Both the position numbers and the translations under genes were made by a program. From Clostridia bacterium (GTDB taxonomy: Bacteria; Bacillota; Clostridia; Oscillospirales; Acutalibacteraceae), in contig JAFXBF010000012.1 of NCBI GenBank assembly GCA_017516745.1, positions 1 through 64,000 of the forward strand: 64,000 nt of DNA, in the 5' to 3' direction. The notes under the pieces were generated by a model. It ran no database searches. It had not been told where the DNA came from and saw nothing but the letters and a program-made list of their open reading frames with translations. Positions 25,404 to 33,860 of this stretch are shown in pieces. The first letter of the stretch is position 1, and each line of letters opens with the position of its first letter.

Positions 25404-27158
25404 TTATTTTACTTCGTTGACAAGCTTGTTGAGTGCGCCGATGATTGTGGAGCCTGCCTTACTGCCTGTTGAGAGCATTTCCTCATAGTGTCTGTGAGCA
25501 GGACCCCAGAGCTTTTCGCCTGCATCGGTGTTCCAGAGTGAATCCGCAATAAAGGGAGCGTAGTCGTTGTCGGGAACAATGTAGCCGAGTGCGTCGTTAC
25601 AAAGACCCATTACAAGAACTGTCTTGTCCTCGTCAAGAAGCTGAGCTGTGCAGTCAAGCTCCCAGTCTGTGCCGAGGTAGGCCTGAGTCTTGTCAACAAC
25701 GTTGCCGTAAACAAGCTCGGGGACAAGCTCGCCGGGAACTGTGAGCATAACGATGTCTGTACCGATTTCAAGGTAGCCGACCTCGCTGATTACGGAGAAC
25801 TTTGCAGGGGCGGAAGCATCACGCACGATTGTTGTGCCGAGCATATCAGCCGCTACTCCAAGCTCAAGCAGACCGTATTCAAGCGGCACGGTGACCTCTG
25901 CCATCTTTACGTTGATGACGGGCTCAACCTTAACTGCGTTTTTCTCTGCCTCGAGAATAAGTCTTGCAAATTCATAGCCGAGGGTTTTGGGGCGTCTGTA
26001 ATCCTCCGATGCGGGGTCAGCGGCGATTTCTGCATTTACACGGTCAATTACTTCCTTGGTTTCTACAGCACCGTCGTTGACTGAAATCGGTGACTGTGCA
26101 CCCTGAATGAACATAAAGTTCATACCTGCATCGTTAATTTTTACTTCCGTGTAGTGCGGATAGTCTGCGGAGAGAAGCTTCGTTTCTCTCGAAATAGTTG
26201 TGGGGTGACCGCCTACGTTTGCAAGCACGGTGGGAGCGGAGTCAGCATTATCGGGCACAAACTTGAAGCAGGCGATAAAGTTCTGGTATGCTTCGGTGTT
26301 GTAGCGCTTGTTGACAAGGTAGCCGTATTCGTCGTCGGGATAGGTGCCGTTTTTCTCGCTTCTGCCTATGCCGACGGTTTCAAAGTAGTAAAGCTCACCG
26401 GGCTCCATATTCATATAAGCCTGAACAATTGCGTCGGATGCGCCTTCAATCATAAGTGCGTGGAATTCGGGGTTGATGCTTCTTGTCTTTTCAATAAAGG
26501 GAAGGAAGGAGAAAAGATTCTGGAATACCTTGCCGATAAGCTCAAGGCCGAAGCCCTGTGTATCAATAACAGTGTGGCAGTGTGTTGCGTTTATGTTGAT
26601 TGCAACAATGTCGTTGAATACGCCTTTTGCAAGGAGCTTTTCCTCAGCCCTTGCACGGATAGAGCGTATATCGTCGTTGTTGACACCTATGCCGTCAATC
26701 GCAACCATAACAACCGTGCCTCTGCCCGAGCTGTCTGTCATTGCAACGGCGTTTGCACCCTGGTCATCGTACACACCGTTGATTTTCTGGGTGAAGTAGC
26801 CGCCGGTGTAGTACTGCTTGGAGCCGTTTTTAAGGTTTTCGGGCACCATGCTTGCCTTGCCGAAGCCGAGCTTCCACTTTGCGCTTTCTGCAGGCTCGTC
26901 AAGGAAGGTGTCCGTACCTTCGTAGAAGTTTTCGCTTTCGCCTGCGTAGTATTCCTCAACGGTGGGTGCATCGTTGGGGAAGAGTGAGCCGAAGCCCTTG
27001 AAAACCGCATTAAGCAGGCCGTTAATAATGTTTGTAACGAACATAATACCGCTGTTGTCTGCGGCTGCGGCATCGTTTGCCGAAGCAAAGGTTGAGCCTG
27101 TGAAAAGAAGGGTAATTGCGAGTAAAACGGATATAACTCTTTTGGTCGCTTTTTTCAT
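25404..27158 (-). CDS. Secreted neutral/alkaline ceramidase-like protein, paralogue 1
   Basis: 584 residues. Signal peptide (residues ~1-27), a hydrophobic helix (MFVTNIINGLLNAVFKGFGSLF), then the ceramidase-type N-terminal domain: GFGKASMVP, VVMVAIDGIGVNNDDI, the zinc-type motif ININATHCHT, and VLANVGGHPTTI ... SADYPHYTEV ... MFIQGAQSPI, a block typical of neutral ceramidase-family hydrolases. The family cleaves the N-acyl bond of ceramide with a zinc ion. Membership is visible by motif; the true substrate could be another N-acyl or ester compound, since the region between motifs is divergent. It is 24 nt downstream of its paralogue. Confidence 0.8.
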   Translation of the reverse strand: MKKATKRVISVLLAITLLFTGSTFASANDAAAADNSGIMFVTNIINGLLNAVFKGFGSLFPNDAPTVEEYYAGESENFYEGTDTFLDEPAESAKWKLGFGKASMVPENLKNGSKQYYTGGYFTQKINGVYDDQGANAVAMTDSSGRGTVVMVAIDGIGVNNDDIRSIRARAEEKLLAKGVFNDIVAININATHCHTVIDTQGFGLELIGKVFQNLFSFLPFIEKTRSINPEFHALMIEGASDAIVQAYMNMEPGELYYFETVGIGRSEKNGTYPDDEYGYLVNKRYNTEAYQNFIACFKFVPDNADSAPTVLANVGGHPTTISRETKLLSADYPHYTEVKINDAGMNFMFIQGAQSPISVNDGAVETKEVIDRVNAEIAADPASEDYRRPKTLGYEFARLILEAEKNAVKVEPVINVKMAEVTVPLEYGLLELGVAADMLGTTIVRDASAPAKFSVISEVGYLEIGTDIVMLTVPGELVPELVYGNVVDKTQAYLGTDWELDCTAQLLDEDKTVLVMGLCNDALGYIVPDNDYAPFIADSLWNTDAGEKLWGPAHRHYEEMLSTGSKAGSTIIGALNKLVNEVK

Positions 27159-27182
27159 ACCATTATTCTCCTTTATGAAGTC

Positions 27183-29030
27183 TTATCTTACACTGTCGTA
27201 AATTTCGTAGAAGCTGCCGATGAATGCGGGTGCTGCGCCCTTACCGTAGGAGATAAGGCACCATGTGTCGCTGTCAAATTCGCCTGAAAATTCGTTGTAC
27301 TGAAGGCCGGCAAGAACATAGTTTGCCGGGTTTGCAACATAGCCTGCTGCGTCATTCATAAGGTCCATAACGATGATATCTTCGCCTGTGTACTCTCTGA
27401 TGGGCTTGAGCTCGAAGCCTTGAGCACCGCTGCCGCCGAGGAAGAGCTCGCCGAAGGTTTCGCCGGGGCTCATATATACCTTCATATTCTCGCCGATTTC
27501 AAGGTAGCCTACTTCGGAAACCGTGTAGTGTCTGCCCATATCGTCCTTGAGAACAAAGTTGTCTGCAACGGAAGTCTTACCGAGGAGAGTGATGATGTTG
27601 TTGTCAATTCTGACTGTGAACTGCTTGTGCTTGATATTGAGCACGGGCTTTACTTCAACAGCCTCAACTGTTTCACGGCCTTCGTACCATATTGTGTAAT
27701 CAGGGTAATCAGGCTGATTTGCGTAAATAGCAACGTCAAGTCTGTCGCCTGTTGCTTCGTTGAGAGCAATTCTTTCTTCTGTAGTCATGCTCATACCGAG
27801 GATGATGTAACCGATTTCGTAGCCGTAGCGGACTGCTGTGTAGTGAGCATTGCCGGGGAAGTCGTCGATACCGTCGCCTGTAAGACCTCTGCCGGAAGTA
27901 ACGGTTGAAACGTTACCCTGAATGAAGATGAAGTTGTAGCCTGCAGCGTTGATAACCTTTTCTGCGTGCCAGATAAAGTCAGGTGAAAACTTTGTATCGA
28001 AGGAAAGTGTCTTTTCGGGGTCTGCACTTGCCCAGTCATAGCTTGCGGACTCGGGATGGCAGCCGTATGTAGCAATGATTGTGGGTGTTGCGTTTTCAGC
28101 AAAGGGAACGAACTCGAGCTTGTAGAGATAGGGGTCAAGTGCGATGGGAGCCGTTCTGTCAAATACATAGTCCTCAACGTCTGTCTTGGAGTAGTAGAGC
28201 TTACCCTGAGTCATTTCTGCAAGAGCTTCTTCAACGGCCTTCTTTGAGCCCTTTACAACTGCATCGATAAAGGAACGCTCAACACCGTATCTTACGTTTT
28301 TGCTGAAAATGTTGTTGATGATACAGCCGATGGGGTCTGTCCATACACCCTGTGAGTCAATACCTGTGTGAATGTGTGTGCAGGAAACGTTGATGCTGAC
28401 AATATTGTGCTTCTTGGCAATTTCCTTAAGACCTTCACGCACAAGCCTTACGTCTGCGTTTGCAAAGCCCATTGCATCAAGAGCAATGAAAACAACCTTG
28501 CCTCTGCCGGAGCCGTCGTCCATAACAACTGTTCTTACCATAAGGTCTTCTTCAATGCCGTCTTCGTCCTTGTACATACTGTTGCCGAAGATGTAGGGGA
28601 TGTATGCGCCCTTGGCGTATTTCTTTGTGCCGAAATCGGCAGGAAGCACGGAAGCCTTGCCGTAGCCGAGGCTCCAGACCTTGTCGCCCTGAGGCTCGTC
28701 AATGAACTTATCCATACCTGCGTAGAAGTTGTCGTACTTGTTGATGTCAAATTTCTCGTAATCAGCAACTGCTGCGGAATCGGGGATGATAGCGTTGAGC
28801 ACATTTGCTAAAACGCTGTTGATGAAGAAGTTGCTGATTTTGTTGAGAAGCTTTGCAAAAAAGATTTTTGTCTGCAAAGATTCGTCAACGGTTTCTTCGT
28901 TTGCAAGAGCAACATACTCTTCAACGGAGTTGTAGCTTACTTCGTTTGTGCTCTGTGCAAAGGCCGCTGTGGGCATAATAATGCACAGGCACAGTAAAAC
29001 TGCAATAATGGCGGTAATTGTTTTTTTCAT
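27183..29030 (-). CDS. Secreted neutral/alkaline ceramidase-like protein, paralogue 2
   Basis: 615 residues. Signal peptide (residues ~1-26, ending AAFAQS), hydrophobic helix (FFINSVLANVLNAIIP), then GYGKASVLP, VVFIALDAMGFANADVRLV, the zinc-type motif INVSCTHIHTGIDSQG, and ATYGCHPESAS ... FIFIQGNVSTVTSG. It matches paralogue 1 block by block. Paralogue 1 keeps HPTTI and SADYPHY; here the second block reads HPESAS and SADPEKT, so ligands or specificity may differ. Family knowledge: zinc-dependent amidase on ceramide. First gene of the operon; a 5' untranslated hairpin (29048-29076) precedes it. Confidence 0.8.
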   Translation of the reverse strand: MKKTITAIIAVLLCLCIIMPTAAFAQSTNEVSYNSVEEYVALANEETVDESLQTKIFFAKLLNKISNFFINSVLANVLNAIIPDSAAVADYEKFDINKYDNFYAGMDKFIDEPQGDKVWSLGYGKASVLPADFGTKKYAKGAYIPYIFGNSMYKDEDGIEEDLMVRTVVMDDGSGRGKVVFIALDAMGFANADVRLVREGLKEIAKKHNIVSINVSCTHIHTGIDSQGVWTDPIGCIINNIFSKNVRYGVERSFIDAVVKGSKKAVEEALAEMTQGKLYYSKTDVEDYVFDRTAPIALDPYLYKLEFVPFAENATPTIIATYGCHPESASYDWASADPEKTLSFDTKFSPDFIWHAEKVINAAGYNFIFIQGNVSTVTSGRGLTGDGIDDFPGNAHYTAVRYGYEIGYIILGMSMTTEERIALNEATGDRLDVAIYANQPDYPDYTIWYEGRETVEAVEVKPVLNIKHKQFTVRIDNNIITLLGKTSVADNFVLKDDMGRHYTVSEVGYLEIGENMKVYMSPGETFGELFLGGSGAQGFELKPIREYTGEDIIVMDLMNDAAGYVANPANYVLAGLQYNEFSGEFDSDTWCLISYGKGAAPAFIGSFYEIYDSVR

Positions 29031-29047
29031 AAATGTTACCTCTTTCC

Positions 29048-29076
29048 TTCCGCTGCAATATATTGCGAAAGCGGAA
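29048..29076. promoter_or_regulatory. 5' UTR palindrome upstream of the ceramidase-like operon
   Basis: TTCCGC (29048-29053) pairs with GCGGAA (29071-29076) around the self-complementary GCAATATATTGC (29055-29066). It lies 17 nt before the paralogue 2 start codon, directly upstream of its Shine-Dalgarno, so it could be an operator or an mRNA-stability hairpin. I could not assign firm promoters in the AT-rich 29077-29260 stretch that separates the divergent genes. Confidence 0.45.
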
Positions 29077-29272
29077 AATATATAGATAATTATATATTAG
29101 CATTATCATATATAAAAGTAAATACAAAACGGCAAGGTAGGCTATGGTCAAAATAGATATAAAACGAGCCCTGTTTTTGTACAAAAGGCGAAAAATTGAA
29201 AAATGTATTTAAAATAAAGAAAATAAGTGCTATTATATTAAACTGTAAACAAACCCGAACAGGAGGATTACC

Positions 29273-31207
29273 ATGAAAAAACTTATAGCAATTATTCTTT
29301 CAATTGCCATGGTCGTACCCGTGGTTCTTGTGCCCACATTTGCTCAAACTGCAAAGCAGCCCGAGGTCACAACAGCCAACTCCCTCGAAAGCGCATTTGC
29401 CGAGGGTGAAAACAGCCTTGTTGTTTTCGTAACAGGTATCGGCCAGAGCTACTCTTATCTTTTCGATGAGAGCTACACACAGGAAGGTGCTTTTGAAAAG
29501 GGCACACTTCAGGACTATGAAAACTATGCTCCCCTTATTGCAGAGGGCAAGTATCTGTCCAGATGGAACCTTTTCAACAGCTTTGACGAAGTTTTCTCCG
29601 ACACAGGCACAATCCTTAATATTGTTGCTGCTGTCCTTGAGCTTCTCACTTCTGCCGTACTCGGCGTAAACATCATTGACCAGAACAAGGTTGACAAAAT
29701 TGTCAGAGACCTTTTCCACTTCAACATCGTCAATGAAGACGGCAACGGCGACCCGAGAGTAGTTACTCCCAGATACGCTATGCCCGTTTCCGAGTTCCCC
29801 TATGCAACTCTTGAAGACGGCAGAGTTGAGAGCGAAGCAAAGAACCGCTTCTACTCCTCAATTCCCTGTGAGTATATCGCACGTGAGAAGTTCGGCGAGA
29901 ATTTTGAAGATTATCTCTATGTTTTCAATTTCAATGCCTTCTCCTATACCTCAAAGAACGTAGCAGCAATGCACGAGTTCGTTGAAACAATCCTTGCAGA
30001 AAACAAGGTCGGCGCAAAGGATATCGTTCTTGTTCCCATGAGCATGGGCGCTTCCGTTGTCACCGCTTATATGGATGCATATCCCACAGTTGCCCAAAAC
30101 CACATCCGCCGTGTTGTCAGTATCGTCGGCGCATGGGACGGCAGTGACGTTGTAGCAGATATGCTTGCAGGCGAATTCTGCGACAATTCCGCAGACCTCT
30201 TCTACAACGGCATCATCGGCAACCTCATCGGCGAGCCTTGGGGCTACCTTATCAACATCGTTCTGCGTATCTTCCCCAAGCCCATTCTCCGTGGCTTTAT
30301 CGATATGGCTCTTCAGGGCATTGCAACAGAGCTTCTCTGTGCAACACCTTCTCTTTGCAACCTTATCCCCACCGACAGATATGACGGTGTCAAGCACCTC
30401 ATCAAGTCCAAAGTTGTAAAGGCAGAGGCAGACAGCTTCCAGGCTGCAAAGAAAAAGCTTGACAAGACTATGTCCGCTCTTGAAAAAGAAGGCGTAACCT
30501 TCTCCTTCATCTCCGGCTACGGTCTTCCCTTCGGTGCAATCACAAGCGATTATACCGCTTTCGGCTTTATGAAGAGTGCACCCACAACCAACTCCGATGA
30601 AATCATCAACATCGATTCAACTGCTCCCGGTACATCCTTTGTTGCTCCCGGCGCAGAGTTTGAGAACACAAAGGGCAGAGAGCTTTCTCCCGACGGCTCA
30701 ATCGATATTTCCACTACATACCGCAAGGAGTCTTCATGGTTCTTCTATAAGCAGAAGCACGAGCTTGAGTACAACAACGTTGCTATCGCACTTGCTCTTG
30801 AGCTTGCAACAGGTCACGTAAAGACAGTTGAAGACTGTGACAACCCCAAGGAAGATGATTTCTACTTCCCACAGTTCAACGGCGCAAGAAATCTCAGAGA
30901 TTATCAGAGATACAACCTTCCCGACCTTGAAAGATACTGCGCAGAAACAGGCTACGAGCTCACAGCTGACCAGCAGGCAGTTCTCGATGCAGCAGACAAG
31001 GCAGCAGCTAACCCCATCTGTGACCCCGAGGTTGATGACCCCTATTTTGCAGCAGTTAATGATCTGCTTGTAGAAATCGGCGTTTACTCCGCAGAGGAAG
31101 AGCCCGGCTTCTTTGACAAGGCTCTCAATTTCGTTCTCAAGGGCGCAAACGACATCGTTCACGCAGTTGTCGGCCCCAGAGGCTTTATCGACCTTATCAA
31201 AGGCTAA
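29273..31207 (+). CDS. Secreted lipase-like alpha/beta hydrolase, paralogue C
   Basis: 644 residues. Signal peptide (residues ~1-24, ending TFAQT), SLVVFVTGIGQSYSYLF, a hydrophobic region (residues ~100-125), nucleophile elbow VPMSMGASVVTAYMD, VSIVGAWDGSDVVADML, and the LSPDGSIDISTTYRKESSWFFYKQKHELEYNN block containing the candidate catalytic His. The C-terminal helical segment (LTADQQAVLDAADKAA) and hydrophobic tail match paralogues A and B. It lacks the N-terminal Cys cluster of A and B. It is divergent from the ceramidase-like operon, so the three lipase-like genes surround it. GGAGGA precedes the ATG; codon use is strongly biased, suggesting high expression. Confidence 0.82.
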   Translation: MKKLIAIILSIAMVVPVVLVPTFAQTAKQPEVTTANSLESAFAEGENSLVVFVTGIGQSYSYLFDESYTQEGAFEKGTLQDYENYAPLIAEGKYLSRWNLFNSFDEVFSDTGTILNIVAAVLELLTSAVLGVNIIDQNKVDKIVRDLFHFNIVNEDGNGDPRVVTPRYAMPVSEFPYATLEDGRVESEAKNRFYSSIPCEYIAREKFGENFEDYLYVFNFNAFSYTSKNVAAMHEFVETILAENKVGAKDIVLVPMSMGASVVTAYMDAYPTVAQNHIRRVVSIVGAWDGSDVVADMLAGEFCDNSADLFYNGIIGNLIGEPWGYLINIVLRIFPKPILRGFIDMALQGIATELLCATPSLCNLIPTDRYDGVKHLIKSKVVKAEADSFQAAKKKLDKTMSALEKEGVTFSFISGYGLPFGAITSDYTAFGFMKSAPTTNSDEIINIDSTAPGTSFVAPGAEFENTKGRELSPDGSIDISTTYRKESSWFFYKQKHELEYNNVAIALALELATGHVKTVEDCDNPKEDDFYFPQFNGARNLRDYQRYNLPDLERYCAETGYELTADQQAVLDAADKAAANPICDPEVDDPYFAAVNDLLVEIGVYSAEEEPGFFDKALNFVLKGANDIVHAVVGPRGFIDLIKG

Positions 31208-31220
31208 TCCTTAAAAATGC

Positions 31221-31253
31221 AGACCGTCTGTCGAACGACAGACGGTCTTTTTT
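31221..31253 (+). terminator. Strong rho-independent terminator
   Basis: AGACCGTCTGTCG (31221-31233) pairs perfectly with CGACAGACGGTCT (31236-31248) followed by a T-run. Confidence 0.92.
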
Positions 31254-31355
31254 CAATTTTCTTAACAAAACTTAACAATAATAAATTAAAATTACACATC
31301 AATAATAATAGAGCAAACACAAACGAAAAGTTTTAGCAAAGGAGTGTAATTTGAA

Positions 31356-31553
31356 ATGTCTAAGAGCAGCAACAAGAGCGTAGTACCCGAGGCACGTGAA
31401 GCGCTTAACAGATTTAAGATGGAAGCAGCAAACGAAGTCGGCGTAAACCTCAAGCAGGGCTACAACGGCGACCTCACTTCCCGTGAAGCAGGTTCAGTCG
31501 GCGGTCAGATGGTCAAGAAGATGATCGAGTCCTACGAGCAGAATATGAGATAA
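31356..31553 (+). CDS. Small acid-soluble spore protein, alpha/beta type
   Basis: 65 residues. It carries both SASP family signatures: VPEAREALNRFKMEAANEVGV, which includes the Glu-Val region cut by the GPR protease at germination, and GYNGDLTSREAGSVGG. Alpha/beta SASPs coat spore DNA, switch it to A-form and protect it from UV and chemicals. AAAGGAGTG precedes the ATG. It should be made in the forespore under sigma-G, but I could not identify a clear sigma-G promoter upstream. It is the best evidence in the window that the organism forms endospores. Confidence 0.95.
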   Translation: MSKSSNKSVVPEAREALNRFKMEAANEVGVNLKQGYNGDLTSREAGSVGGQMVKKMIESYEQNMR

Positions 31554-31602
31554 CTATCCGGTTGTAGAATAATCGGTGCGGTGTAATGATACCGCAAAAG
31601 TG

Positions 31603-31640
31603 AAACAGAGAGCGGTCGTGCTGACTGCTCTCTGTTTATT
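31603..31640. terminator. Bidirectional terminator between SASP and fhs
   Basis: AAACAGAGAGCGGTC (31603-31617) pairs with GACTGCTCTCTGTTT (31623-31637), with T-rich sequence on both sides. A smaller hairpin GCGGT/ACCGC lies just before it at about 31577-31594. Confidence 0.8.
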
Positions 31641-31657
31641 TGATGATTATTGAATTA

Positions 31658-33325
31658 TCAGAAAAGACCTGTTATTTTGCCGTTTTCGTCTACGTCGATT
31701 CTTTCTGCGGCGGGTACCTTCGGCAGACCGGGCATAGTCATAATATCGCCTGTGAGAACGACTATGAAGCCTGCGCCTGCGGAGATTTTGACGTTCTTGA
31801 TTGTGACCTTGAAGCCTTCGGGTGCGCCGAGCTTTGTCGGGTCGTCGGAGAAGCTGTACTGTGTCTTGGCAACGCAAATCGGCAGATTGGAATAGCCGAG
31901 TGCGGTGAGAGAGTCAATCTGTTTCTTGGCGGCAGGGAGAATGCTTACGCCGTCGCCGCCGTATACCTTTTTGACAATTGCTTCAATCTTTTCTTCGATT
32001 GAGCAGTCAAGGTCGTAGGAGAAGGTGAAATCGTTGGGCTCTTCGCAAAGGCGTACAACCTCCTTTGCAAGCTCTTCGCCGCCCTTGCCGCCTTCAGCCC
32101 ATACTGTTGAAAGCACAACGTTTACGCCGAGCTCCTTGCACTTTTTGATAACTAGGTCGATTTCGGCATCCGTATCGGTCGGGAAGCGGTTGACTGCAAC
32201 AACGCTCGGGAGCTTATAAACGTTTTTGATGTTTGAAACGTGGCGGAGAAGATTCGGGATACCCTTTTCAAGTGCTTCAAGGTTTTCGCCGTTGAGCTCT
32301 GTTTTGGGAACACCGCCGTGCATTTTAAGCGCACGGATTGTTGCCACGATAACAACTGCGCTGGGTGTAAGACCTGCGTAGCGGCACTTGATATCGAGGA
32401 ACTTTTCTGCGCCGAGGTCAGCTCCGAAGCCTGCCTCTGTGATAGCGTAATCGCCAAGGCGAAGTGCGAGCTTTGTAGCGGTAACGGAGTTGCAGCCGTG
32501 TGCAATGTTTGCGAAAGGACCGCCGTGAACAAGTGCAGGAGTGCCCTCAAGAGTCTGTACAAGGTTGGGCTTGATAGCGTCCTTGAGAAGGGCTGCCATT
32601 GCGCCTGCAGCCTTGAGTTCACCTGCAGTTACGGGCTTTTCGTCGTAGGTGTAGCCGACGATGATTCGGGAAAGGCGCTCCTTAAGGTCTGTCATTGAGG
32701 TTGCAAGGCAGAGCACAGCCATAATCTCGGAAGCAACAGTGATGTCGTAGCCATCCTCACGGGGGACACCGTTTACTCTGCCGCCCAGACCGTCCGTAAC
32801 AAAACGGAGCTGTCTGTCGTTCATATCAACACAGCGTTTCCAGGTAATTCTTCTCGGGTCGATGTTAAGGCTGTTGCCCTGGTAGATGTGGTTGTCAAGC
32901 ATAGCGGCAAGCAGATTGTTTGCCGCACCGATTGCGTGGAAGTCACCTGTGAAATGCAGGTTGATGTCCTCCATCGGTACAACCTGAGCGTAGCCGCCGC
33001 CTGCAGCGCCGCCCTTGACACCGAAAACGGGGCCGAGTGAGGGCTCACGCAGCGCAACCATGACGTTTTTGCCTATTCTCTTCATACCGTCGGCAAGGCC
33101 GATTGTGGTCGTTGTCTTGCCTTCGCCTGCGGGTGTGGGGGTAATAGCGGTAACGAGTACGAGCTTACCCTTTTTGTCTACAGAATCGGGGATAGCGGTA
33201 AAATCGAGCTTTGCCTTGTACTTGCCGTAGGGCTCAAGGTAATCACGGGATATGCCTGCCGCATCGGCAATTTCGGTTATCGGCTGCATCTTCGCCGCCT
33301 GAGCAATTTCAATATCTGTTAACAT
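31658..33325 (-). CDS. fhs: Formate--tetrahydrofolate ligase
   Basis: 555 residues, full length for the family. It couples formate to tetrahydrofolate at the cost of ATP, feeding one-carbon units to purine synthesis and, in acetogens, the methyl branch of the Wood-Ljungdahl pathway. The P-loop [14 protein letters not shown] (residues ~60-75), [26 protein letters not shown] and [11 protein letters not shown] are diagnostic. Single-gene unit with its own promoter and shared terminator. AGGAAGTGA precedes the ATG. Presence is common in anaerobic Clostridia and does not prove acetogenesis. Confidence 0.98.
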   Translation of the reverse strand: MLTDIEIAQAAKMQPITEIADAAGISRDYLEPYGKYKAKLDFTAIPDSVDKKGKLVLVTAITPTPAGEGKTTTTIGLADGMKRIGKNVMVALREPSLGPVFGVKGGAAGGGYAQVVPMEDINLHFTGDFHAIGAANNLLAAMLDNHIYQGNSLNIDPRRITWKRCVDMNDRQLRFVTDGLGGRVNGVPREDGYDITVASEIMAVLCLATSMTDLKERLSRIIVGYTYDEKPVTAGELKAAGAMAALLKDAIKPNLVQTLEGTPALVHGGPFANIAHGCNSVTATKLALRLGDYAITEAGFGADLGAEKFLDIKCRYAGLTPSAVVIVATIRALKMHGGVPKTELNGENLEALEKGIPNLLRHVSNIKNVYKLPSVVAVNRFPTDTDAEIDLVIKKCKELGVNVVLSTVWAEGGKGGEELAKEVVRLCEEPNDFTFSYDLDCSIEEKIEAIVKKVYGGDGVSILPAAKKQIDSLTALGYSNLPICVAKTQYSFSDDPTKLGAPEGFKVTIKNVKISAGAGFIVVLTGDIMTMPGLPKVPAAERIDVDENGKITGLF

Positions 33326-33368
33326 TGCTTATCACTTCCTGAATCAGAATTTGAATATATTGTTATAA

Positions 33369-33397
33369 ATTATATCACGGTTTATTTAAAATAACAA
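33369..33397 (-). promoter_or_regulatory. Sigma-A type promoter of fhs
   Basis: Minus strand: TTGTTA (33397-33392), 17-bp spacer, TATAAT (33374-33369), 43 bp before the ATG. Confidence 0.75.
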
Positions 33398-33441
33398 GAG
33401 TGTTGTTGCGGATTATCTTTTAGTGGAAAATACAAAAGTTG

Positions 33442-33477
33442 AGAGGTATGAACAATCATTTGAAAGTTCATACCTCT
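33442..33477 (-). terminator. Terminator of the SHOCT gene pair
   Basis: AGAGGTATGAAC (33442-33453) pairs with GTTCATACCTCT (33466-33477) directly after the stop of the small SHOCT protein. Confidence 0.7.
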
Positions 33478-33481
33478 TCTT

Positions 33482-33847
33482 TTATAAATTTAATAACTGC
33501 TTTTTCTTGATGTCAAATTCTTCTTGTGTAATGATTCCGCTGTCAAGGAGTTCTTTTAAGCCTTTTAATTCTTCGATATTATTCTGGTTTGTATTATTTG
33601 TTACATTAGGTGTGCTGCTTGGATATATTATTGGCTGCTGCGGCTGAACAGGCGCATAGGTCGGTTGTGTGCTTTTTGATATTTGCACATTATAATCCTC
33701 AATAAATTGAACGTGAATGATAGCAACTATGAACAGCGCCCAACCGTAAAACCACCACAAGCCAAAGCTATGCCCTTTATTCTTGGCTATGTATGCCGGG
33801 ATAAGACCAAGCGGTATTGCAATAAGTATCGGTATAATTAATTCCAT
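33482..33847 (-). CDS. Small membrane protein with C-terminal SHOCT domain
   Basis: 121 residues. Two hydrophobic helices (residues ~2-20 and ~28-46) with SFGLWWFYGWALFI between, a Pro/Gln/Thr-rich linker (residues ~58-85), and a C-terminal SHOCT motif (LKGLKELLDSGIITQEEFDIKKKQLL). SHOCT domains are short oligomerisation modules found in many membrane proteins of unknown role. It is 13 nt downstream of a second SHOCT protein and shares its promoter, so the two proteins may assemble with each other. No enzyme function is visible. Confidence 0.85.
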   Translation of the reverse strand: MELIIPILIAIPLGLIPAYIAKNKGHSFGLWWFYGWALFIVAIIHVQFIEDYNVQISKSTQPTYAPVQPQQPIIYPSSTPNVTNNTNQNNIEELKGLKELLDSGIITQEEFDIKKKQLLNL

Positions 33848-33860
33848 TTTTAAGCCCTCG

